DNA from: Reclinomonas americana ATCC 50394
Lineage: Eukaryota; Jakobida; Jakobea; Jakobida
Direction: 5' to 3'
Length of the DNA: 38,110 nucleotides
Assembly: GCA_048213135.1 (NCBI GenBank)
Contig: PS015348.1
Location: 25,786 to 63,895 of the forward strand
Position numbers and translations under genes: made by a program. Below are positions 28,139 through 38,110 of this stretch, in pieces. The notes under the pieces are model-generated. The model worked only from the letters and a program-made list of their open reading frames with translations. It had not been told where the DNA came from and did not search any database. Position 1 is the first letter of the stretch. Each line of letters starts with the position of its first letter.

Positions 28139-31100
28139 GCTGATCACGGCGGCGTCGACACTCTGCTAGCCACTCGATGGCATCCACAGTCCTCGGATTC
28201 TCTTCACCAAGCACCGCTCGCCGACCATCCACGCACTCCATCAGCAGTGCCTCTGCCTCGGCCCATCGCCGCTGCTTCGCGAGCAGAATGCCGTAGTTAT
28301 ACATTGTCAACAATGTGTCATCGTGCCTGTCACCAAGCACCTCACGTCGTCCCTCCATGCACTCACGGTACAAATCAGCGGCTTCCGCCAGCGATTCGCG
28401 TGTATTTTGATGCTCGAGAGAAACAGCAAGATTGTTCATCGACAAGAGAGTGTCCGAATGTCGATCTCCCAGCGTTGCCCGTGTCAAGCGCAAGCATTCT
28501 CTATTCAGTTGAACCCTTTCCTCCAGGCGACTGTCATCTTTGATGCATACGGCAAAATTGCCCATGGATGCCAACGTGTCTGGGTGCTCAGCTCCAAGAA
28601 GCAGTCGTCGCATTTCCCAGCATCGTTTATCAAGTGGCTCAGCATCAGCAAATTGCTTTAGATTCTTGTGATGATAAGCTTGCCAGTGCAGCCTCCACAG
28701 AGAGTCCGGATGACTTTCACCCAATGTCGCACACTGCCGCTCATGACACTGCATCAACAACGGCAAGTTGCTTGAATCATAAGCAAACCACATCAAGCAG
28801 CGCAGTGCGTCAATCCGATCCAGCACAGTCATCTCGCCACTGTCATCTCTCTCCCACTCCTCGCACAAATGCCACGCCTGCTGCCACGCTGTATGGCAGT
28901 CATCCCACTGACGTAGCAACTCGAACAGCCACGCATGACACCGTGCCATCACAATGGCGAACCGTCGTCGAACTAAACTCGTCTCAACATCACCATCTCC
29001 ACGTTGTCCACATTGAGTCATGCGTCGCACAAGCGACGAGGCCTTCGCGTCGTCGAATCCGATAGAAGGCAGTTTCCCCTTGACACACTGCTCACCAATC
29101 CACTCCACCGCCCCGCACTGCACCAGCAGCCCATTCACGCCAACTGCATCACTCGCCCACATGCCGTCATCCTCGCCCAACCGTCGCCACACTGTGTGCA
29201 GCACACCGAGCAAGTCACGCGACACCAACAGCACACCGTCGCTGTCATTCCACATATCAATGCCATTCAGCACACAACACACCAGTCGCACAATCAATCG
29301 CTGCGTCCGTGACACGGCATCTCCGCAGCGTCCCACAATCCACCCAGCAATCTCATCGTGCACTCGATACTCCACACCACTCCCTCCCACCTGCTCACCA
29401 CACAGCACACGAGCCACACTGTCCATGCTGCCACTGACACCCACCGTCACCAGATTCGACAAGCACAGACCCTCCAGCACAGACTCCACTCCGTCGTCAA
29501 CACCACCAACAATCACCAACTCATCACGCCGTGCCTGAACTCGCTGCTCCTCTTCCTCACTCATCTCGTCAAACTGCAGTCGCTCACCCACCACCTCCGG
29601 TGCACGTCGTCGCCTCTCTTGTGCCAGCTCATGCATGCGCAGTCGACGCACACACTGACCCAACTCCACCAGTCGACTTGCCGCCTCTTCATCTTCATCA
29701 CTACCACCCACAGCCGCCGTCATATCGGGAATCACTCGCAGTACACCCAGTACCACTCGTGCGAGTGCCACTGTCACTGGCAAGCCGAGCTCCTTGCACG
29801 CCGTGATCAGCACCAGAAGACGACGTGCTGCTGCTGTCTGTGACATCACATTGCGCTCCAGCAGCTGCGACAGTGCATCACCACCAACGCCACTCAGCAC
29901 CTCCTCCAGTCGCGCTCCCACCAGCTGTGCTGCTGATTGTGACAACAACCAGCTGCATGACGAGGAAGAAGAGAAATAAGACCTCTTCTTCGCACAAATC
30001 ACTCTCACTCAATCACTCACCCAACACACGCATTCACTCGCAGTGCACTCTTCTCCTGCTGTCCACTCTCCAGCGCCTCTACAATCCGTCGTCGCACATC
30101 CACCGACACCTTGTGAAGCAGTCGCTCCTCCACCAGCTGCGCAATGTCCTCGTTCTCCACATCCACCACCCGGACACACTCCACCTCCGCCTCGTGCATC
30201 ATCGAGTCACGAATCTCATCCGCCACTTGTCCATATCGACTCGTCACCACCACAATCGGTGCCACCATTCCATCTGCACAAAGGCACGCACATGATGCAC
30301 ATCAAGTCAGGATCCGACAACCAAGCAAGAATGAGAATTCTGTCACCCATGACGACACGTACCCTCATCACCACATTGAACAACACTCCTCACTTGCTCC
30401 ACCGATCCGACATTGTCAAGCACCAACACTCCACTCGATGCGTGCATTAGCTGTCGCAGGAGACGACATGCTGGCTCCACCTCGCCGCTTGCCATCAGCG
30501 CATCCACCTGACCGGCCATCCTTCGTCCCTCCATTTCATCCTTCCGCATCTGTGCCGTCACAAAGGCACGCAGACACTCGCCATGAGCACTATCCGCCTG
30601 CAGCATGGCGAGAGGGAAAGAGTCAGCATGACAACAGAAGGAGAACGGCACAACATGACAAGAAAACATGCATGCTCGTCTGCACACACCTTTACATGCT
30701 CCCTCGCATCACCCACATGACCACGCATCTCCACCGACACGGCCGATCCCTTCCACCGACGAGTCGCCAGCAGCTCGGTCACCAGCAGCTCGGCCAGGAA
30801 CGACTTGCCAGTGCCACCGTCACCCGTCAGCACCACCATGATTGGATGGCGTGCTGCGCAAGAATCATCCACCACAGACAATACGATGAGACACGCGAAT
30901 GTGGAGAAGGAAGGGAGGGAGGAAGAGAAGGATCAATCAACCGTCGGAAGCTTCCACAATGCGCGTGGCGAGTGAGGCTGCCAGTGCACGCCGACTGGGG
31001 AAGCGGAATGTGGTCACTGGATTGACAGTGCGGGCCACGAGCGGTGTCTTGAGTGGTCTACTGCTGTCTGGTGCTGTGTGGCACAAGGAGAGTGAGCAAA

Positions 31101-32515
31101 TGAGCACAGCAATGCACATTCAATGCAAGTCCATCATGGAACACACCTGCTGCAGAAGGAGAAAACGGGGAGACGCTCATTGTGCTCAACTGCTGTCGCA
31201 TAAGCTCCATCTGCATATTCACAGTATACACTTCCATCCGAATCTGATCAATCACACGCAAGTGAGAAACAATGAGCCATCTTCAAGTAACCGCTTCCTC
31301 ATGCATTCCCACTCAACTTGCTCCACATTGGCTGCTATCGATGCCAGATCTGCTTGACTCAGTGCACCTGCATCCACACACAGCCAGACAGCATCAGATT
31401 CCACATTCAATCAAATCATCCACACACAAGCACCAGCCATCTCTGATCTCTCTCCACTCACCATCACGCGCCTCGTTCAATTGCACCACCAATTCCTCCT
31501 CCACATCCCTGCCAATCTGTACCTGCCGCACAAGCTGATGCAATTCGCCTTCTCCTCCTCCTCCGGCACCGAGCAGAGGCACAAAGAGTGCACGAGCTCG
31601 TGCAGGATTCGCCTGCTCGAACACCTTCCTCATTCGCTCAATCGCATTGCGCTGTGACAATGAGAGAGTGAGAGACACAATTACACAAGAGGGAGATCAC
31701 ACTCCTCCTCCTCCTCCTTCCCATTCATACACACTCACCACATCGCCAGCCGGAATTAGACGATCCGGCTCGTCTCTCGGGTGCTCTCGATGCCCCGCCA
31801 ACAGCAAGATCGAACAGCACAGCATTGCATCAAATGAACTGCAGTCGTGCAGCTGGCCACGCTGACGCCACTCGCGCACCGTCTTCCGTTCCTTCTCGCT
31901 CAACTTGACACACATGTCCACTCCGTCTGGGATGGTGCTGCATGTGGGAAGAAGGCACAAGGAAAGAGAGGATGCCGGTGAGTGTGGGAATGTGTGACGA
32001 GAAAGAGGGATTCATCAGGGATAGAATGCGGAGTCGTGTGAGGCGAGACAATGAAGAGTGCGAGAATGGGGAGAAAGGGAAGACCACAGCTTCACCATCT
32101 GCCACTTGCTTGTTCTCTTATCTCTTCTCTCCCATTCACATCCATTCTGCATCTTGGCATCGTGTGCTCCCATATCCTTCCGCACACACACTCACCGCAC
32201 ATCACGCTCACTTGGCGCCTTGCACCACTCTGCGACATGATTCACACCGGGATATGAATCGAGAAACGCCGGCAGCACTTGCTCCAGTTTGGATTGAAGA
32301 GCGCGAGTGCATGGACGAGACAGTGCTTTAGCAAGGCGCATCATGCATTCCTCATCACCGGCATCGTGATGACTGCACGAGGGAGGAGAGGAGAAGAGTA
32401 ACAGGGAACAAATCACACACAATGTGAGAATGATGATGATGATGATGCATCTGACAACAACACAATAAGAGAGAGAGACACGCAACTCACGCGGCACTCC
32501 ACTCCCACTCGCCAT
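27975..32515 (-). CDS. STAND/TPR-polyQ-CaaX protein, copy 2 (possibly frame-damaged)
   Basis: All eleven exons of the first copy have counterparts; the main ones are 32372-32196, 31937-31739, 31651-31462, 31367-31292, 31243-31147, 31067-30942, 30853-30690, 30597-30363, 30273-30021 and 29952-27975. Walker A GDGGTGKS, LVLDNV, VVVTSR, the TPRs and the C-terminal KCSLM are all kept, and the final exon is open for about 660 codons. The polyglutamine run is longer than in copy 1 (a long (GTT)n on the plus strand, about 28070-28140). Two junctions do not fit: exon 1 (ATG at 32515) is 4 bases shorter than in copy 1, and the exon at 31367-31292 is one base shorter, so each would shift the frame unless splice sites differ. 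It may be an active gene with altered splicing or an early pseudogene; the conserved NTPase and tail argue for recent function. Confidence 0.7.
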
Positions 32516-32579
32516 GATGATATGCCACAATGCGAAGAACAGCAACAGCGCACAGACAGATGCACAGGGGAATGACACG

Positions 32580-32610
<31 letters not shown>

Positions 32611-32822
32611 ACAATAAGAAGCGGAGAAATACAACAACTCACTCTCTTTCTCTTCTCCTTTCCTCTCTCTTGCACACACACACACAGTGGGGAATGATAC
32701 TGACACAGAACGAGAACAGAGAACACAAGCTCACGTCTGCTCACAGCAGCAGCAGCAACAGAACTTGTTGTCAACCAAACGAATGAACCACTGAAGTCCT
32801 GCCTCTTCCCTTCTCCGCTCTC
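32516..32822. promoter_or_regulatory. Divergent promoter region, copy 2
   Basis: The 307 bases separate the STAND/TPR copy 2 start from the small gene at 32823. A (CT)n run at about 32579-32607 is followed by the same GTCACAATAAGAAGCGGAG as in copy 1, then a (CACA)n run at about 32674-32687 and a conserved segment up to the ATG. No core promoter element is recognised. Confidence 0.45.
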
Positions 32823-33157
32823 ATGCGACGTGCCACTCACGATGACAGCGATGACAGCAATGACGACGATGACGAACCCGAGTCACTGTTGACACGCAAA
32901 CGACGCATTCGCATGCCCACACCTCCTCTTCCACCAATGCTTCCCTCGCCTGCTCCCGTGCTGCTGCCTCCTCCTCCTGTGCTGCCATCAATGGGTTTGT
33001 CTGTGTGTGCAAAGAGAGAGAGAGAGAGGATGTTGTTCTATTCCTCTGTTCCTGCTCTCCTCTCTCACTCTCCCTGTCCCTCACATACACTGTCTCGTCA
33101 GTGGCCTTGTCAGCACCGCCTGTCTCGGCATCGTCTCATGGACGATCCTCTCGATGA
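32823..33157 (+). CDS. Small acidic, basic and proline-rich protein, 75 residues
   Basis: Exon 1 is 32823-32994 and exon 2 is 33102-33157, joined at ATGG|GTTTGT and CTCGTCAG|TGG; the frame stays open to TGA at 33155. The protein has an acidic N-terminus (DDSDDSNDDDDEPES), a basic stretch (LLTRKRRIRM), a proline-rich middle and a Ser/Ala-rich end. I do not recognise it. The basic patch beside the acidic run could be a nuclear localisation signal, but that is a guess. It is transcribed away from STAND/TPR copy 2. The copy at 26211 preserves the acidic, basic and C-terminal parts but has a one-base deletion. Conservation of the codon pattern of exon 2 in both copies supports a real gene. Confidence 0.55.
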
Positions 33158-33179
33158 ACCACGCGATCTCGACGACATG

Positions 33180-34048
33180 CATTCGTCCTTGGCCGAGTTG
33201 GTGATGTGCTTCCCCCAAGATCTTCAACCTGCTGAATGACCTGGACGAGGTGCGTGCATCCGCGAGATCAGCAAGCGCACGCCTGAACTCGCGCAACTGG
33301 TGGTGTCTTCGGGTGCTCTCGGGAGTCATTGTCGACTACGTGGGCGAGACCAAGGGCAACAACCGCCTGCCGGGCATCATGTGACTCTCGGCTACATTGC
33401 CGCCTTCTCCGACGCCCTCGCACAACACGTGATTGCCAATGGCGGCGTGGTGCCGCTGGCGCAGGCACTGGACTCGGAGAAGGAGGATCATTTGCGAGCG
33501 GCGGCCGCCTGGTCACTGAGTCAGATTGGTCGCCACTCGTCGGAGCACTCCAAGGCCGTGACCGACGCCGAGGTGTTGCCGCTGCTGCTCGATGCGTTCC
33601 TCGACCCGCAATAGTCGGACGACCTGAAGACCAAGGCCAAGCGCGCACTCAAGTCGGTGGTGCAAAAATGCTTGCATCTGCCTGCGCTGCAACCACTGCT
33701 CTCGCGCGCGCCGGTCAACATTCTCACACACGTCACTGGTCAGTACGCCAAGGTGCTGCCGGGCGATCGGACAGCAAGACGAGCGTTTGTGTCGGACGGT
33801 GGGCTGGAGATGCTGCAGCGCATTTCCGAGCACGCACCCGAGGGCTCTGAGTTGCAGTTTCGTTGCTCTTCTTCACTGCTCTCCCTCTCTCTCTTTGCTC
33901 GTGTGCTCATCATGATTGCTCGTGTTACAGAAAGAACATTGACACGATCAACGCATGCTACCCCGACGAGATTGTCAAGTACTACTCACCTGGCTTCTCC
34001 AAGAACTTTGACAAGCTCATTGACAACTACGCACGGCCACTCGAGTAA
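33180..34048 (+). pseudogene. SPAG6 fragment, copy 3 (degenerate 5' part, intact 3' end)
   Basis: The 5' part shares the lesions of copy 2 (loss of parts of the VVEGEIFPK and EVVRKNAAT regions), plus TGA in CTGAATGACC, an extra G in CTCGGGAGTC, ATGTGACTC instead of ATGACTC, and TAG at about 33612 where copy 1 has TCG. From about 33620 to the TAA at 34048 it follows copy 1 closely, including the intron before the final exon (33954-34048 region) and the following intergenic sequence. The hybrid pattern suggests that a copy-2-like front was joined to an intact back, by recombination or gene conversion. Confidence 0.85.
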
Positions 34049-34191
34049 TAATTACCACGACGACAACAGCATGAACAGCTTGTTGGTTGGTGTTGTGAAT
34101 GGTTGATCTCTTTTCCCGCAATGAAAAGTGTACATTGTTTCTGTCAGTGTCCTCTCCCTTGTTGTTGTTGTTTGTTGAAGAAGATGTGGCG

Positions 34192-36724
34192 ATGCGCGAC
34201 CGTCGAGTGCCACTCTCTCGTGTGTTGCAAGTGGCGACTGTGATGCTCCTTGCGATGCTCATGGTGTATGTGCTTGTTGTGACACAGAGAGTTTCGTGTG
34301 TTGATCTCCCCAGTGTCTTTCTGTGTGTGCATGTGCTGACGCTGTTTGTTCTCTCTCTCCCTCTCTCTCCTTCTTCTTCTTCTTCTCTTCTTCTTGTCAG
34401 CGTGATAACGAGAGTGTGGCCGTGAGTGATGTGACTCTGCAGCGCATTGATGATGGCGAGAATGATTGTGATGGTGATCAAGTGGGATTTCCGTGGTCGC
34501 TCTTTGGGATGGACGAGTCGGCGACGCCTGTGCTATTGTAGGCGCCGTTTGTTGCGGTGAGCTTGGTGGGGAGTTTGATCTCTCTCTCTCGCCAATCTCG
34601 CTGTCTTCCCCTGTCTTCCTCTTTATCACTCTCGCTCGCCAATCTCGCTGTCTCTCTCGCTCTGCGTTACACTCTGTTTCCCTTCAATGTAATAGCTCTC
34701 GCGTCTTCTCTTGACTTCTGAGCCTTCCTCGCTCGTATGTCGCAGTCGTTCCCTTCCATGCATTCTCTGATCCACTCTCTGTGTCTCTGTCACTGCATTT
34801 CTATTTGATTCTCTGTATTGCCATCGCTCTCGCACCTTCTCTTGACTTCTGAGCCTTCCTCGCTCATGTGTCTCCTTCCTTCCCTGCATTCTCTGCCCCG
34901 CTCTGCTTGTCTCTGTTTCCATTTCACTCTGCTTCTCTGCATTGCTCTCTCTCTTTCTCTGTGCCTCTGCTTGTTACTCGCTTCCCTCTCCCTCCTTGCG
35001 TGCTATTACTCTCCTCCCTCTCACCTTGCCTCTTCTCCCCTCCGTCCCCCAGTCCATCAACACCAGCGACTGGCTGCTGGTGAGCGAGGACAGTGTTCGC
35101 CTGCAATCACCACGATCGGGCGCCTCGCAAGTGCTGATTGAGAACGATGCAGTGTTGTTGAGCGACGGTGGCATGTGTGGCGTGACGTTGCAGCGGTTGC
35201 CGCATTTTGATTTGGTGCGTGTGTGTGAAGCAAGATTGTGCGCTCGTCTCGCAGATCACTTACGCTTGGAAATGCAGCCTGCCGACCATTGTGTCACAGC
35301 ACCGATTCGGGCGCCTCGCAATCGACCGCACGAGTTGGGTTCGCCTGTCATCACCAAGGACGATGGTCGAGTCATATGTCACGACAAAAGTGGTCCTGTG
35401 CTCTCCTTTGTTGCCACGGTGCACAATGCGGTGCGTGAGTACTTGTCAGAGGGAGTGAAAGGCGCCTCTCGTCATACCATGTTCTCCTGCTCGCAGCTGG
35501 TCACCCCAGATGGCAAGGTGTTCACTCGACATCACATGTGGGCGTCGCATCGGCTGGACGGAGTCGATCGGGATGCGTTGTACTCGTGGAAGACCAGCGA
35601 ATCAGTGCTGCTGGTCCACACGGTGGTGTCGTTGGTCCAGCAACATGGCGACGCGTTCTATCACCTGCTGGGAGAGGTGCTGCCGCGCGTCATGCAAGTG
35701 TGGGACATGGTGCGGGAGCAGGAACCGCATGCCCTGCTCCTCGTGCGTGACAATTCGTATGGATCGCACGTGGTGTATGACTATTTCGCACTGCTGGGAA
35801 TTGGCAGAGACAGGGTGCGATGTGGTGTGCATGGCCTGTTCTTTGTTCGTCGGCAAGCTCATTCCTGTTGTCGCAGATCCTGTTGAATCCACCCGCAGTG
35901 TTGGCGCGACGAGTGCTTGTTGCGCAGGGTGTGCGAGGAGGTGCCGCGCAGCCGGCCTTGTTGCATGAAATGTCTCGCGTGTTTCACTTGCTGCATGGCG
36001 CGACGCTGCGTGCGCAAGTTCAGGAGTTTCGAAGCAGTTGCGCATCTTGAGCTTTGCTTGTTCGCCAACTGGCTGGGTCTCATCTTCATCTTCACCACAG
36101 AGCATGACGAGGAGTGGCGCCAATCTGCTCTCCACAATGGTCGCCCTCGGCGGTACGTGCTGGTTATCCAACGAGCGGGCACTCGATCTCTGACCACGAT
36201 GCAGAGGGTGTGTACTTCTTCTCGCACTTATGCCTTCGTTGTCTCTGACGATTCTTTGTGTGTGGCACAGGTCCTGTCACTTGTTGGCGAGGAGTTCCCG
36301 CACTGGCATGTCTCCTCGTTCGACACCACTCGATCGGCACTGCACAGCGTGACACAGTTTGCTCGCAGCGACATCGTGCTGGGGCCACACGGAGCGGCCT
36401 TTGCGCATCGTGCCTTTGTCGCTCGCCAAGACAATGGTGATCGACCGTGTTTTCACGTGGAGGTGCTGCCGGGAACTGGTCACACACCGCCGAAAACGTG
36501 GAACCCAGTTGCTTGCCTTGTGGACTGTCATCTTGTAATTTGCAGCTGACTGGCGTGTACAGGTGCACGTGATGATGGCTGCGTATCAAGGGTGCAGGAC
36601 GTATGTGTGGTTTGACGAGAGAGCCGGCCTGCAAGATTCGCTGGTGCTTCCGGTGGCACAAGCACGCTGGCTTCTTCGTCACTTGGATGGGGAGTTGCGA
36701 CGCGAGGAGATGGTTGGTGAATGA
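34192..36724 (+). pseudogene. GT61 glycosyltransferase, copy 2, with a premature stop
   Basis: All nine exons have the lengths seen in copy 1, apart from a 3-base loss in exon 1: 34192-34290, 34401-34556, 35053-35214, 35278-35430, 35497-35814, 35877-36009, 36101-36207, 36271-36507, 36563-36724. The signal anchor, HGDAFYHLLGEVLPR and GPHGAAFAHRAF are kept, and exon 8 is complete without a gap. One change is disabling: exon 2 codon 47 is TAG (34539-34541) where copy 1 has AAG, which would end the protein at about 79 residues, before the catalytic domain. Everything downstream remains open, so the stop is recent, polymorphic or a sequencing error. TAG is not likely to be a sense codon here, because the flanking genes use standard codons. 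Confidence 0.85.
34557..35052 (+). other. Intron 2 of GT61 copy 2, with internal duplication
   Basis: This intron holds two copies of a segment ending CTTCTCTTGACTTCTGAGCC and then TTCCTCGCTC (about 34700-34735 and 34836-34866), with a CTCTCGCCAATCTCGCTGTC repeat near 34582 and 34634. The equivalent intron of copy 1 is shorter and has one such segment (about 18228-18258). The internal duplication therefore arose after the gene copies separated. Confidence 0.6.
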
Positions 36725-37401
36725 GGAAGTGAAAACCGGGCGTGCATCTGGCGATGTACCTGTGACCCACAGCGAGCCCGGGTGGCTTGCAAAATTGGTG
36801 CAGCAGTGACTTGTCGAGTGGTGGGTAACGGCAAGGGTTGACATCCAGACATCCATTTGCTGAATTCGGAGTCGTCGAGTGTACCGATGACGCTGCTGGC
36901 CAGGGAAGTCGGTATCATGGGCACAGGAGAATGCCGGTACATTCTTCGTTCTGAGAAGAATATCGGCCTTGCTTGCATGTCGCCGGTGCCACGCAAGCAT
37001 TGAGCGGGGCAAACGACAGCTCGAAAAAACCGCGCGCTGTCCGAAGGCAAACAATCAAGTAGCTTCCAGGTGAAGATTTANNNNNNNNNNNNNNNNNNNN
37101 NNNNNNNNNNNNNNNNNNNNNNNNNNNNNNNNNNNNNNNNNNNNNNNNNNNNNNNNNNNNNNNNNNNNNNNNNNNNNNNNNNNNNNNNNNNNNNNNNNNN
37201 NNNNNNNNNNNNNNNNNNNNNNNNNNNNNNNNNNNNNNNNNNNNNNNNNNNNNNNNNNNNNNNNNNNNNNNNNNNNNNNNNNNNNNNNNNNNNNNNNNNN
37301 NNNNNNNNNNNNNNNNNNNNNNNNNNNNNNNNNNNNNNNNNNNNNNNNNNNNNNNNNNNNNNNNNNNNNNNNNNNNNNNNNNNNNNNNNNNNNNNNNNNN
37401 N
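36725..37401. other. Intergenic DNA repeated from unit 1, ending in a gap
   Basis: Bases 36725-37080 repeat 20622-21066. Unlike the first copy there is no gap inside CTGTCCGAAGGCAAACAAT (about 37035-37055). A 321-base N run (37081-37401) then separates this from the inverted STAND/TPR copy 3, so the inversion breakpoint is hidden in the gap. Confidence 0.6.
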
Positions 37402-37998
37402 CAGTGTGCGACACTGGGTGAAAGTCATCCGGACTCGCTGTGGACGCTGCACTGGCAAGCTTATCATCACAAGAATCGAGACCGATTTACTGATGCTGAG
37501 CCACTTGATAAACGATGCTGGGAGATGCGACGACTGCTTCTTGGAGCTGAGCACCGCGACACATTGGCATCCATGGGCAATTTTGCCGCATGCATCCAAG
37601 ATGGCAATCGTCTGGATGAGATGATCCAACTTGAACGAGAATGTTTGCGCTTGAGGCGAGCAACATTGGGAGATCGACATCCCGACACTCTTGCTTCGAT
37701 GAACAATCTTGCTGTTTCTCTCGAGCAACAAGACTCGCCAGAATTACTAGCCGAAGCTGCTGATTTGTACCGTCAGTGCTTGGAGAGATCGCGTGAAGTG
37801 ATGGGGGACCGGCATGAACGAACATTAACTACGATGTTCTACTGTGGCGATGTGCTCGTGGAGCAGCGACGATGGGCCGAGGCAGAGGCACTGCTGGTGG
37901 AGTGCGTGGATGGTCGGCGAGCGGTGCTTGGTGACGAGCATGAGGATACGTTAAATGCCATCAAGACGCTGGCAGAGTGCAGACGTCACTGTGACTAA
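37402..37998 (+). pseudogene. STAND/TPR copy 3, inverted, TPR end only, stop before polyQ
   Basis: The frame enters from the gap with QCATLGESHPDSLWTLHWQ and continues through four kinesin-light-chain-like TPRs (for example LGDRHPDTLASMNNLAVSL) to AECRRHCD and TAA at 37996. Copies 1 and 2 at this point read ECRRRRDQ and then polyglutamine. Here the CAA codon has become TAA, and a (CAA)n(CAG)n run follows immediately out to the window end. The stop removes polyQ and the CaaX tail. The front of the gene lies in or beyond the gap, and the orientation is opposite to copies 1 and 2. It could be a truncated but expressed paralogue; I list it as a pseudogene because of the point stop and the lost tail. 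Confidence 0.65.
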
Positions 37999-38018
37999 GC
38001 TCGACAACAAGAACAACG

Positions 38019-38069
<51 letters not shown>

Positions 38070-38079
38070 GCAACAACAA

Positions 38080-38110
<31 letters not shown>
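37999..38110 (+). repeat. (CAA)n then (CAG)n run
   Basis: This is the remnant polyglutamine-coding repeat of STAND/TPR copy 3, now behind a stop codon. It changes from CAA to CAG near 38068 and continues past the window end. Confidence 0.9.

Noticed and set aside
33612-37998. Reassignment of TAG or TAA as sense codons
   Set aside because: In-frame TAG/TAA occur only in duplicate copies, replace different amino acids (Lys, Ser, Gln), and the intact genes end at TAA or TGA.
15582-38110. Retrotransposition as the cause of the SPAG6 and GT61 copies
   Set aside because: Introns and intergenic DNA are duplicated too, so these are segmental DNA duplications. I saw no transposase, reverse transcriptase or terminal repeats.
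1-38110. tRNA, rRNA or other structured RNA genes
   Set aside because: I looked for tRNA-like T-loops and rRNA-like segments and saw none; a covariance search would be needed to be sure.

Overview
This is eukaryotic nuclear DNA: most genes are split by GT-AG introns with pyrimidine-rich 3' ends, intergenic DNA is full of microsatellites and 97-160 bp tandem repeats, and the assembly carries 11 runs of N. A SPAG6/PF16 gene (central pair of a 9+2 axoneme) implies an organism with a motile flagellum or cilium. Large STAND NTPases (NACHT-WD40 and NB-ARC-like-TPR) and a family-61 glycosyltransferase fit a free-living protist, a zoosporic lineage or a unicellular relative of animals or fungi. The sequence does not allow a species call.

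Layout. 0-6 kb: the 3' exons of a glutathione S-transferase (+), degenerate repeats, an unrecognised minus-strand gene broken by a gap, then long (TTC)n, (CT)n and (CA)n tracts and a two-copy ~155 bp repeat. 6.1-10.2 kb: a single-exon 1350-residue NACHT protein with a HEPN-like motif upstream and pentapeptide repeats plus 14 WD40 repeats downstream. 10.2-12.1 kb: a weak minus-strand gene candidate and a ~97 bp minisatellite. 12.1-13.5 kb: a type II membrane glycosyltransferase (minus). 13.6-15.25 kb: a ~160 bp satellite.

15.5-38.1 kb is a segmentally duplicated block. Unit 1 holds SPAG6 (+), a 9-exon GT61 glycosyltransferase (+), an 11-exon STAND/TPR gene ending in polyQ and a CaaX box (minus), and divergent from it a small acidic/proline-rich gene (+). 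Unit 2 holds a broken SPAG6 piece, no GT61, a second STAND/TPR gene (minus), and a second, intact copy of the small gene. Unit 3 holds another broken SPAG6, a second GT61 with an in-frame stop, and an inverted third STAND/TPR copy running off the window. In unit 1 the frameshifted small gene runs in frame into the SPAG6 fragment, giving a possible chimeric ORF.

Functionally the window combines axonemal, secretory-pathway glycosylation and NLR-like sensor genes. I see no evidence that these act in one pathway; the STAND genes look like a rapidly evolving, duplicating family that carries neighbours with it. Exon positions were derived by hand from splice motifs, reading-frame continuity and comparison between duplicate copies; no alignment or database search was run.
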